Below are positions 1 through 11,600 of a stretch of 64,000 nucleotides of DNA, piece after piece. The stretch's first letter is position 1. Every line of letters begins with the position of its first letter. The stretch is from contig NC_054866.1 in the NCBI RefSeq assembly GCF_018320785.1, forward strand, positions 28,435,000 to 28,498,999, read 5' to 3'. The position numbers were made by a program, and so were the translations under genes. The DNA is from Cheilinus undulatus (taxonomy: Eukaryota; Chordata; Actinopteri; Labriformes; Labridae). The notes under the pieces were generated by a model, which saw only the letters and a program-made list of their open reading frames with translations, was not told where the DNA came from and did not search any database.

Positions 1-345
1 CTCCTCAGAGTATCTCTGGGAAAATGCCAAGAGGAAGATGAGAGACACCAGACTCAACAATACATATGAGCTGAAGGCTGCTATCAAAGCAACACGTGCT
101 TCACAACACCCCAGCAGTATCACAGACTGACTGGCTCCATGGCACTAAACTGATGTCATAATTCATGCAAAAGGAGCTCCAACTAATCATTGAGTGCATA
201 AATGAGCATACATTTCCAGAAGATTAACATTACTGTATTATAAATGCTTTTTTGGACTGATATTTTGTGATATTCTAGGAATTTTAGATAATGGGCCTTC
301 ATTTTTGCGAGCTGTAAGCCATAATCATCCAACCTTGCAAAGCAG
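1..345 (+). pseudogene. Tc1/mariner-like transposase C-terminal remnant
   Basis: Reading the plus strand from about base 11 gives YLWENAKRKMRDT, then TYELKAAIKAT, then a stop, and shortly after an out-of-frame IHAKGAPT. This order resembles the C-terminal end of fish Tc1-like transposases (helix after the catalytic Glu, then a KAKGxPT-like tail). The reading frame is interrupted, so this is a relic. AT-rich sequence to about 345 looks like the 3' flank of the same element, but its terminal repeat was not located. The element continues off the left edge. Assignment rests on family memory, not on a search. Confidence 0.4.
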
Positions 346-530
346 ATGGATACGCCCGTTTCCTGGTTTCTCACTGACAAATCCATCTTGCAAAGCTCCT
401 GTCTGAACTGTCTGGGCCCGGTTAGAAAGTGACAGGACCAATCAGCAAGGAGGGGCAGTACTTTTGGGTGTGGCGGAGTCGTGACGTAAGCAAGCAGCAA
501 CAAGAGGCCGGTACCGTTATGGCAGAAGAC

Positions 531-849
531 TATGGCAAGCGGTTTTAACATTTAAAAGTTAAGTTTAACTATCCGGAATTAACATTGTAGATATCAACAA
601 AGTCTCTCCGACTAGTCGTAATTACATTTTGAATAGGCAGAATTTAAATTCAAGATATCTGTAATTCAGTTTTGCCTTGTCAAAAAGAACATTTCAGATA
701 TCCGCAAATACAGTCTGCCTATCCACAATTGTCATTTCAGATATATCTGAAATGTTCTTTTTGACTAGGTAAAATTGAATTATAGATATCTACAATGTTA
801 ATTCCAGATAGTCAAACTTAGCTTTTAAATGTTAAAACCGCTTGCCATA
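531..849. mobile_element. Foldback MITE with about 65-bp terminal inverted repeats
   Basis: The element begins TATGGCAAGCGGTTTTAAC and ends with its reverse complement. The two arms match over about 65 bp with only a few differences. A second, inner inverted pair (about 679-702 and 743-768, containing ACATTTCAGATAT) extends the fold, so almost the whole 319-bp unit can form one hairpin. The 6-bp sequence GAAGAC is present on both sides (525-530 and 850-855), a probable target duplication. There is no coding capacity. The left end and the GATATC-centred internal units recur at 13694-14370, so the two belong to one family. Superfamily not assigned. Confidence 0.75.
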
Positions 850-1847
850 GAAGACATTAGCGTGGATGCTGCTAAAGTGCCAGTTTCACCAGAACTTACT
901 GACATTTCTTTGTTAAAAGAAGAACAAAGAACAGCATTGCATTTTTTTTCTTTTCAAAAATGACAAGTCATGTACTTACATGTCTACAGTGGCCATAGTT
1001 CACGTTCTGCAGTTCTATATGGAGTTTATTCCTGGGTATCTGCATAGCGGCGATAAGGTCACGTGTTTTGTTGCTCTGATTGGCCCATAAAGATGTGACA
1101 GACAGAACATTCAACCAATCACCCTCCGGCTCTGCCCCAAACGCTGTATATCAAAGGTTTTCCAGATGGATGTGTGAAACACATCAATCTGGCCTGTCAG
1201 GCTAATCATCAATGTTAAAGCAAAAAAGTCTATTTCAGAGATAGAGTGATGATAGAGTGATGAATCTATAATATGGAAGTTTCACTTCCAGAATGAATTC
1301 ACTGATTAAACATCTTTATCGTGATACACCAATTTTTGAGAGGTAGGCTACTTGTGGCAGTTCAGGCTTATCACAATTAAATTAGTCATAAAATGTAAAT
1401 GTTGTACAAAGTATGTATATAGAGCATATAATATACATGATGTCAAACAAAATAAAAGATGGTACAAAATGAGGAAGACTTAGGGAGAATACCATTTAGA
1501 ATGATTTTAAATAAATGTGATCATTGGGGCAAAAAAGATACAAAGACATTTGTCTGCTTCTCTTCTTGAAAAAAAGCCTCTGATGTATTCTCACAAGAAA
1601 AACATCTACAGTTAATTATCCTTTCAGACTTTAACATCACCTTATATCCAAATACAAACCGTTTTTTATCATCATTGTTATTATTATTTATTTTGGATTC
1701 AGTTTTGCTGAACGGGAAGCAAATTTGAAACGGTTGTAAGTTTCATAAACTTTTATTGGACACAGAGCTTATGTTTAGCAATAATCCAGAAACCCATTGA
1801 AAAATCCCATAGGCTCGACGCCGTGGGAATCCATGCGACGCGAACTT
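850..1847. other. Upstream flank of mettl16, no gene seen
   Basis: No credible ORF or exon. An imperfect hairpin at 1162-1192 (CCAGATGGATGTGT against ACACATCAATCTGG, 13 of 14 pairing) lies in sequence that looks like a dispersed fish repeat. A CACGTG E-box occurs at 1060-1065. The remainder is AT-rich and unremarkable. Confidence 0.4.
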
Positions 1848-1867
1848 CATAATAATAGTAATAATAA

Positions 1868-1898
<31 letters not shown>
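1848..1898. repeat. (AAT)n microsatellite
   Basis: Run of AAT/ATA units with a few interruptions, about 50 bp, immediately 5' of a short dispersed-repeat fragment and the mettl16 promoter. Confidence 0.9.
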
Positions 1899-1945
1899 TC
1901 TTGAATTTATATAGCGCCTTTCAAGAAACCCAAGGACGCTTTACA
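1899..1945 (+). repeat. Dispersed-repeat fragment (TATATAGCGCC type)
   Basis: The string TTGAATTTATATAGCGCC followed by TTTCAAGAAACCCAAGGACG and CTTTACAG is a phrase I recognise as recurring next to AAT microsatellites in teleost genomes, probably the end of a retroposon. It abuts the promoter motifs of mettl16. Confidence 0.5.
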
Positions 1946-1948
1946 GGA

Positions 1949-2007
1949 ACTTCCGGGTTTGCCTACAAAATTACGTCACGACTGGAACGGTCTTCGTGGT
2001 GACGTCA
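1949..2007 (+). promoter_or_regulatory. Likely mettl16 core promoter motifs (ETS, CRE)
   Basis: A CpG-containing stretch between the microsatellite and the first splice donor carries ACTTCCGGG at 1949-1957 (an ETS site on the minus strand), TTACGTCAC at 1971-1979 and a full CRE palindrome TGACGTCA at 2000-2007. There is no TATA box. This fits a TATA-less housekeeping promoter just upstream of non-coding exon 1. The transcription start itself cannot be read from sequence. Confidence 0.5.
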
Positions 2008-2076
2008 GCACGCAATGCCATAGAGGCGTGACGTGTCGAGCATCCAGGAAGAGAGTTGCAGTAGCGTTTGCCCAAC
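1985..2076 (+). other. mettl16: mettl16 exon 1 (non-coding, 5' end approximate)
   Basis: The sequence GCCCAAC|GTGAGT gives a consensus splice donor at 2077 with no ATG-led coding frame upstream. The next exon opens only ten bases before the start codon, so an upstream leader exon is required, as in mammalian METTL16, whose first exon is also untranslated. The 5' boundary is a guess placed next to the CRE/ETS cluster. Confidence 0.55.
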
Positions 2077-2476
2077 GTGAGTCCTGCTTGTATTCTAAAC
2101 AGTTATAATCTCTCATTAATTCAGACATAATTCATAAAAGGATTTATCAAAAAAAAAACCAGGAAATCTTCAGTAAAGGTAGGCTTAAACAAAAATACGC
2201 CACAAATTAGCATAAAATGTAAACTTACGGCGAAAACAGGTTCACAGACACCGTGACTTTTTTTTTGACTCAGCTCTCTTTTCAACAGTACCAAAAGCTC
2301 GAAGTTTACAATGCTGATAAGCTAGGTTTATTTTCAGTGTAAAATAAAAGTTCTCAAATCTTCAAGTTAGCTGCTTCAAATTTAGTGATTGCTATGTTTG
2401 TGTAACAGCTGCTGCTATAGTTTACCTTCTCGGTGCTTATATCTCACCCCTTCCTTCCTAATTCAGAGCTCTAATC

Positions 2477-2604
2477 ATGGCTCTGAATAAATCCATGCAT
2501 CCCCGAAACCGCTACAAAGACAAACCACCGGATTTTGGGTACCTGGCATCCAAATATCCAGACTTCCAGCAGCATGTGCACACCAGCCTCGCAGGGAGAC
2601 CAAT
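2477..2604 (+). CDS. mettl16: mettl16 coding exon 2 (start codon)
   Basis: The acceptor CTAATTCAG ends at 2466 and the exon starts at 2467. The ATG at 2477 opens MALNKSMHPRNRYKDKPPDF, the conserved METTL16 N-terminus that makes the basic RNA-binding arm. The exon ends with the first two bases of a codon before GTGAGT at 2605. The split codon completes as Ile in the next exon. Confidence 0.93.
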
Positions 2605-5600
2605 GTGAGTAACCCAAACAGAGCACTGTTTATGTCCTAGCTCAGCACTCAGACAGCATTTTTTCATCCTTGATTTCAGCTTTCATCATTACCATACCTT
2701 ACATTTATACCGGACATCTTGGTTTCTAACTACAGGAGGGTTTTTTACCTCAGGAAATTAAAGCTCAAACACTGTAATTCTTTTTTATTCCAGTGTATTT
2801 TATTTACCCATTTGTCATGAAGTGATGAATTAATTTTTCTTAAAGTCTTTATTTTTGTGTGGGGAAAAAAACAAAACTTGCAGCTCCCCACATGAAGTTA
2901 ATTTTTAATCCTTGATTTACAATCGTACTCCCACAGATCTTGAATTAGATTGTGGCTTTCCAGGCCATGAGGGCAGGGGTTGAAGTATTTTGTTGCTGTA
3001 GATCATCTACCGTGATTTGTAGATGACCTGGAAACCTTGGTATCTTCGTACAGTCACACACAATTTATCTGTGTATGTGGTTATTCAATTTAAGGTAGGG
3101 GGGTGATGAAAATTTTGGAGTTTCCTGAAAAAATAAATAAAACAGGAAGTGAGCTGGAGATGGATGGAAAATAGGTGAGAAATTCACGGACAAATGGGAG
3201 TGTTGGCAAGTACAGGTTTTTTCAGGGATTACAGGGATTTGCCATAATACACAGTAGGGCTGCTCCAGCAGTTATGCCAAAAATCAATTTTAATCATGAT
3301 TAATTTGACTGATGGAGAGTTCAACAGCCTGCACACTTTTTTTAGCAGCGTTGGTTCGGAAGTTGATATTTGACATTCAGATCCCCCACAGACATGTAGA
3401 AAAATCCTTATTGATGTGCTTTCAATGCATGGACCAAGCTATCTAGCTACCTGAGCACTCATTACTATAAACATTTGATTCAGCAACAGTGAACAGCCTT
3501 CCTTTGCAGGCTCAGTACACATTTCTATTGTAACTAGAGACCCCACCATCAGAGACGTCGCTGTGAAACTCAAGGATTGTGAGTATTTTAGTATCTTTAT
3601 CTTGGCTTGCGAATAAACTATGTTTTTCTTAAAATTAGGCTGATATCTTTATAACTTTAGTATTTACAGCAATGGTTCTCAACGTATGATGTAAAGGAGG
3701 GAGGGTGTGTTGCATTTACCGCACATAACAAAACCTATGGACAAAATAAGCACAACATAGCATGACTGGAGTAATTTAGTGTATTCTAAATCACATACTT
3801 CTGTTCGTATACTTTACTGCTGTGTAATTCAGTAAGGTACACAGCACTAGTCTGAACAGGGTAGTGTTGTCCCAAATTGTGCACTGATGTTTTGCACTTA
3901 GAGTGACAATGGATAAACTGCCTACTTTTTTTGTGAACAACTTTTTTATTGAATGGATAAACTGCCTCCTTGATCTTTTTCTGCTTCTTTTGGTAATGCT
4001 GAATTGCAAACTGATGTAAGGTGAGTGTTTTATTTTAACACTACTTTCTCAAAGGAAAGGAACTTATTTCATTGCTTTAACACCCCAAAAATTTGATGAC
4101 ATCCTCTTCTCCTTCTCATACTGGCTAAAAATGTGATGGCATGTTGACTTCACAGTCCCTCTATCGTTTTATTATGAAACCATGTTGAGAATTTTGTGGC
4201 ATTGCTTCCGCTATGTTATTGATTTGGTGTTTGTTGACGGTGGGAAGTGTCCTTCTTTTCCACACTCAAAAGGATGGTTTTGAGTGAGGGTCAGCTGTTA
4301 CTAATTTTTAAGGCCTATATTGATACCAATTATTAGTAGTGTATGACACCAATGACGGATAATTGGAATAGATATGCATTCATTACAACAAACAACATGT
4401 GCATGGCCTCTGTCAACATAAGAAACAGCACAAAGCAACACAGGAGCAGCAGGAAAACACCGTGATGTGACACCATACACTCCCTGTGTCAGTGCCACCC
4501 AGGCCTCAAGGTTGTTTGCTTGGCTGGTGACATCTAGCCAATCAGATAGTGTTATGGGAGGGTAAGGGATGATGAAAGATTGTGGAGAGTAAAACACAGC
4601 GAGAGAGGAAGACACAGCTTGCAGTGGAGTCAAAATGCACCTTTTAATTTATTTGTTTTATCAATTATGGATAAAATAAAATGCTGATACCGATTATAAG
4701 AAAAGTGCCAAAGTTCGGCCTCAGTAATCACCAAGGCAGATAATCAGTCTCCCCATAGTTTTTGGTGCACCAGTAGTTTTGTCATTCTTTTCAATGTGGC
4801 ACTGTTACACTCAAAATATAGGTATTTAGCACAGAAGTATGCGATTTGAAACACGTTGATGTTTACTCTTGTATATCATGTTTTCTTTATTGATAAAAGC
4901 TAAAGCATAACGGCAGAGGCTCACTAATTTAAAACTTAATACTCGTAAAAACACAGACTAGGGGCTCAGCCTTCAAGAGGAGTTAGGGCTCATCTTTTCC
5001 AACAATCTTCCAATTAGTGGATTCAATCTTCTTAGCTAGAGCTGCACTCATACGGATTATGGCTTCATCTTTCAAGGTTACTCAATCCAAACATGAATAT
5101 AAGGCTATAACATCATGCACAGTATTTAAGAAGCATGTCATTAAACATCTCTGTTGATTTATTTCATGAACATTTGCATTTAGTAAACAGCGCTCCACTA
5201 TCCATCCATATAATGTGAAAGCAACATTTTTTCAATCACTGCCTTTTAGTCGCATGTTGTTTTACATCGTTTTAGAATAAAAGAAGAATAATGTTTGGCT
5301 GTAGAGTTCAGGGGTCTACACATGGCTCTTTTTCATGAACTATACTGAGCCGTGAACTCATACATTATGTTAGAGTCTGGCCCTGAGGACCCAATTCAGC
5401 AGCGCTACGGCCCCAGCTGACTCAGTCTGATCTTTACTGCTCATTCAGCTTCTGGCAACAGCAGGATGACGACAAAGCCTGGACACATGATTAATGAGCC
5501 TTACATCAAAAGATCTTTTTCCTTTTTACTCCATCCTCTGTTTGTGGGTTCCTTCTTTTTTAGTGAGACTTCTCAAAGTAAATGTGAGCCACAGTTTCAA

Positions 5601-8600
5601 AAAGAAACCCCATTTCATGAATGGATGAGTGTGTCAATCAAAAAGTGCCCCGTTAGTCTCCAAACATACAAACTATAGGGCTTGAACATGGCTTGTGTGT
5701 GAGTCTCCCTGAGAGACTGAGAAGTCATGGTGTGAAAAAGTCCCGGCTGGAGAACAAAGGTGGTGGGTTTGGTGTTTATGTCAAACAGTGTGAGCTCATG
5801 AATGCCTTTTTTTTCTATACCTGTAGATGTGGAATTGTGAGCTGTGGTTTACATAACTTAAATCAATGTGGATCTTTATTTCTTCTCATTTATGTAAAAT
5901 AAAGACTGATTAGCACAAGTATACATACCCAAGCTAGCATGTTTGATCATGTTATCTAGTTAGTCTGCTGTTGTGTGCCTTCTAAAGTGATTAACCTTGA
6001 AAACATTTAAATCCGACCACTGTTTAGCAGAAAAAGGACAAGTGATACAGTGAATATTTACACTAAAGCCTGCATTCCTCTTGATCTAACAGTTTTAGAC
6101 TACAGCTGTTGTTCACAAAGAGAGCTTAAGTTAATGTCAGTATGTACCAGTGTGCTTTAACTTCTTTTTACCAATACCTCTACAGGAATGAGAATTTTGT
6201 TTGTAGAATAAAGACTGAATAGGGTCATATATCTAGCATTATTGCTGCTTCTTGCACAAAGACATTTTTGAATAAATGTGGTATTCATATTTGTTATAAA
6301 TGCAGTGACTGGATGCCAGTTTAGCTCAGTTGGAGAGCAGATGCCCACAGAGTAGAGGTTGACTGATTACCAGCCTGGCCGATTATTGAGACCAATGGCA
6401 TTTTGCAGATTATTGGTATTTTACTTTACAGATAATCTATTAAATTAATTAACCAAAAATGTACTGCTTTTGCTCCACTGCAAAATGTGTGTTCCCCTAT
6501 GGCTTTATTTTCACATTCTCACTGCATGTCCTGCATGCAACTCAATCTGATTGCATGGAGTAGGGCCTTATAAAATCCATTTTTTCCATTTTAATTTTTT
6601 TTGGAATTCTGTTTGTTTACCTTTACACTAATTTAACCATAAAAAGAGCATCCTGTTTATGTAAATTAATAAAATTTTCACTTTTTAAATAGATATAACC
6701 TTGAATTTATTGATAAAGGGGCCACAGTTGGCCCAGGAGCCATTATTTGGATAACCCTGATATAAAATAATTATAACCAGTGTAATGGTCAGATATTTCC
6801 AACATGTTAAGACACATCCATGTGTATAATCACCTCCTAATGTAAATAAAGAAATCCTTCCGTTCTCTCAAACAGAAAGTGATAGTAACTTAATAAAAAG
6901 GTCACATTAAAGTTAAAAAGTTCAAAGAAAACCTGTTACCTAAAATTTTCTTTACTCTCACAGTCCTGTGTTGAGCTGCGTGATGTTTGCTGGTGTTTCA
7001 TGCAGCTGCTTTGACATGCTATTATTGTTTAGGAGGGGGCGGGGTGAGTTTTTATGAAATGTGCCGCAGTTTAGTGTTCCCCCTGAACATGTTCCCCATA
7101 CATATGTTCCTCTTTCTAAAAAACACAGCATTTCAGCCAAATTCATTCAATTTCCGTGATTTTCACATTAAATAGTAGATACCGTTTTTATTGGCCAATT
7201 CCGCGATTCTGTCCGCGATTCCATTAACACAGAAATCATAGGGCCTTCCATGGGTGCCAGCCAATCAGCCCTTAAGCCTGGGTACCACTGACAGGTAGCG
7301 TGTTGTATCACTTCTTGTTTTCATGATAAAGCTGTTTTTTGCTCTGTGCCATTTGTCATGCTGATAGATCTAGAGCTAAATTGTTTATTTTACTTAATTT
7401 TTGATCATACAATTTTACTTTTGCCACATTAATTACATTGTACATCATAATAAACACATATCGGCTCCAAATATTGGTTATAAGTCTTATGAACTACTGA
7501 AACCAATATTGGTCGACCCCTAATACAGAGGCTACAATCCTCAACACACAGGTGAGAGGTTCACATCCTAATCCTGCTGCATGTATTTCCCCACTTCCTC
7601 CCCATATTTCTAATCTCTGTTCAACTGTCCTATCTAATAAAAGCCAAAACAGAAAAAAATCTTTATAAAAGAAAGAAAGGGATGCCGGATCAACTCACTT
7701 GGTGGAGGGGGCGCCCATTTGGTTCATTTTGAATTCAATACCTGCTGTATTTTGAGGCCTATTATTTTTGAAAAGGAGGCTTTTATGTGAGTTTTGGGAT
7801 GTTACATCACACTGTGTAACAGTTTCTCCTCTGTTTGGTGTCACTGCTGAACAACCATATATTTGTTTCCATGGCAACAGCACACACCAAAATTGTGCTG
7901 ATGTAAACTTTGCTGACCGTCTGTTTACATGCTCACTATACACACAGCTGCTCTCCCACTATGTTGATGAACAGAGACACCTGAATGGATGGATCACGAG
8001 GGGCCCTGCAGCCTCTGACAATACTCCTAATTTCTTCTAAATAAAACACAAGATACTTCTGCCCAATAAAGAGGATCAGCGCTCAGTGAAGAAATCCCTA
8101 ATCCATTACTATTTGCCACCGACAGGTAGTAAGAAACCTGCACTTCACCAGGGTTGTCAAGTGGGAACCCTCCTTCTTCAGTGTTTTGTCCAGTTAGTCC
8201 CAAGACACTTCCAGAGGGCTGAACAGTGATCTACAGAGTCCCAGAGCCACCCCCTCCATGCCAGCTCTCACCACCCACCATGCCAGCACAGAGATGTCAT
8301 CTTACCTATCATACCACATAGCCCACACAGCCTCAACAGCATGCCACCTTCAACAGAGCCAGGCCCTGAACATGCAAACTCCAGGTAGTGACAGTGCCGA
8401 TACTGCCTTCCTTAACACCATTCATGATTACAGTGCAGCAATTATAGTACAAACATCTAAACTGCTCCACCTGTTCACTGTCACTAAAGTCTTCATTATA
8501 CCGTCTCCCTAAGCGCTTTACTGGCTTCTCCCTTATCGACCATATTTCTTCCTCATCTACAAAAAAACTTCCTGTCAACAATCTTCCCTCTGGATACTGA

Positions 8601-11600
8601 GATACTCTTGGACTTACTAGGCTTGATCTTTGTGCTAGCCCACTTGAGACTCTTATTTAGTCTCTCCAGTAGCCCTCTTGCCCATGGCACTGTCGTGGTC
8701 ACCAGTGTCATGTCATTCATGTAAGCCCTGATTGGTGGGAAGCGCATACCATCCTGTAGTCTCTCCCCTCCTACCACCCACTGTGAAGCTCTAACAATGA
8801 CTTCCATCGCCATTGTAAAGGCTAGAGGGGAAATCGTGCAACCTGCCATAATACCTATCTCTAGTCTTTGCCAGCCTGTCGTAAAGTTTGCAGTACTAAT
8901 ACACAACCTAACATCTCTGAAATACATCTTCACTAAGTTTACCACCATCTCTGTCACTCTAAAGAAATGAAATGCCCTTCAGATAAGACTATATATGAGG
9001 TACTGACCCAAATGCTTTTGCTAGATCTAAAAATACCATGTGTAACTCCCTATTCTCTGCCTTAGCTGCCTGAATCTGATGCCAGATCATACTTGTGTGC
9101 TCTATGTACCCTGCAAAACCTGGGATCCCTGCTTTCTGCACTGTTTTGTTTGTTAGTCTATTTACTTGTAAATAACTTGATAACCTCTTTGTCATGATGC
9201 TGAAGAATATCTTCCCCTCCACATTCAGGAGTGAGATGGTACGAAACTGGCTCAGATCAGAGGACTCCATCTCCTTATGAATCAGGATCCCCACTGCTCT
9301 ACACCAGGCTTTTGGGATAGACCATTTCTCCCAGACTAACCTTAATAACCACCACAGGAACCTAAGGACATCAGGCGTGGTTTTTATAAACCCTGTAGGG
9401 GACTCCGTTTGGCCCTGGGCCGAAGAAGCCTTTGCATGCCTTACTACATCCTGCACTTCCTTCCACCTTGGTGGTTTAACATCCATACTAAACTCCATCT
9501 CCCCTAGTGGTGGCATGTCGGGTGGGAGGCCTAACTCCCTGTTCTGTCCTGGAGCTGAATGCGTTCTTTTTAAATACTCCTCTACCTCTTGCTTTGATGC
9601 TCTAAGCTGCCCTCCCTTTTCCTGAATGTACAACCCTTTAGTAAACTTAAAAGGATCCCTATAAAATGCTGTCCTACTCTGCTCCTTAGTTGTTCTGCTC
9701 TTACCTCTGCTCTGTTACCAGCCTATTTCTTATCTCCTCCTGTAAAACATTAATTCCCGCTCTTTCCTCTTCTGTAGCCTTCCTCCACTGTTTCCTTAAC
9801 TGTCTCTTCTCCATTACTAACTTATCTATCTCTTTCTGTCTTCTAGATTTAGCTGGCTGCACCCTCTCAACCCTGTTTCTGTCATGCACTCCAAATCTTT
9901 CTACACCATGTGCATATATCATATCTCCTATCTTCTCTAGCTTGTTTACCATCATGCCCTTGATCCCTTCTAATGACATTGCAAGGTCCCTATTACCTAA
10001 ACCTCGCAGGTAGTTTTAGATGAGACGGATTCAGGCTGATGGGACTAACTTTGAAAGGAAAATGGCAATTGCACAGACACCGCATGAAAAAAATCTTCAA
10101 TGATCATTGTAGTCTCTAGTTAAGCTGCTTCATCAAAACAGTGAAAGACAGACTACTGTTGACATGGCGGGCTTGTTACAGCTAACAGTGTACTGTTGTG
10201 TTATCATGTGGATGAAGATTTTTTTGAGAACGTAGCACTATTATTAATGTTATTTGGGCTTTTTGTCTTATTGGATAGTATAGTCAGACATGCACCAAAC
10301 CAAGACAATCCCATAACAAGTGGGTTGAAGACCATAGCCTCTGCATGTGGGTGTCCGCTCCACCAACTGAGCTAAACTGGTGCCCAAGTACAGGGTTATT
10401 TTGAAAAACAAATGAGGAGATACTCCATTTTCAAAAAAATGACCTGCCTATCTTTGGACTAAGTCTTAAAAGCAAAATCAGTCGGTTAAGAAAACAAGTT
10501 GTGGTATCATATTTCGAGGTACTGTTTTGGCTCGGGTAAAGACAAAACTATAAACTAATTCCCGCCTCTTCTGACTCTGGCTGAGCACATTTTTAAATAT
10601 ATTTCTGAAAAGTTGGTTCTGTTGTTTTTTAAGACACGTCATTCTGTCATTCCTTCTCATTTAGACGTTATTGTTGTTCTTTGTAAATATTAACGTCAGT
10701 CAAACAAAGCCAATAAATGATGAGTCTAGGAGCTGCCAATCATTGTCAGACTTTTTGTTTGAGGTCTGCCGTTTATCCATCAGGACTTCAACGCTTTCCT
10801 TCCTTTTTGTTTTATCTGAAACGGGTAGCCCGTCTGCTCTGAGAGGAAACCTCCTGTTATTGTGTGTTATGCAGATGAATGCGGACATGATGGCGCTGTA
10901 GCAAATCTCAACATCTGTGTGTGACGGTGAACATGTTGGTGTGGGCTGAGTCTTTGTGGCTATGAGGTTACTACAAGTCAATCATTTTACAGTGGGCGTA
11001 CCGTGCATGTTTGGGCACGCTGTGAAACTCCACCTGATGTCCATCTGTGACAGGTGATAATTATCAGCCTGGAGTGTCCCACATCTGTCCGTCAGACAGA
11101 AAGATGATGGACAATGGGTGGATGGTGTTAATGCAGGAAAGGAAATAAAACAATGGTTGGTTGGTTGTTGTAGATGAGAGTGCATGATCTAGTATGTTTA
11201 TCTATTTGAAGTCCAAGTTCTTCCATTTCATTAAGGGGGAGCAATGCCCTGGTCTTTAGGGACTTTGGGTTTGGAACTGAAGGGTTACAGGGTCATCAGG
11301 GTATTACAGAAAGTCTGCTCTGGTTGCTGCTGATTTAATTTCCCAAACACTGCTGAGGTGCGCTTGAGTAAGGCACCAAACTCCCCGCTGTCCGAGTGTG
11401 CTCTGACATCTCTCTGTTTTTGCATAGCCACCAGATCCTGTGTATGCATGTGTGTATTCCTCACCTTTGTGTGTAGTAGGAATGCACAATTAAATGTACA
11501 ATAATTACAATCACAACATGGCTAAGTGCAATATCCTAATCACCAGAAGCTGCAATTATTTTGATGAAGATAAATGTGCCATAAAACGGCATCATGATGA

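Noticed and set aside
6318..6350. Possible tRNA gene (TAGCTCAGTTGGAGAGC)
   Set aside because: Only the A box and D-arm are tRNA-like; the B box is displaced by an insertion and the rest is a SINE tail.
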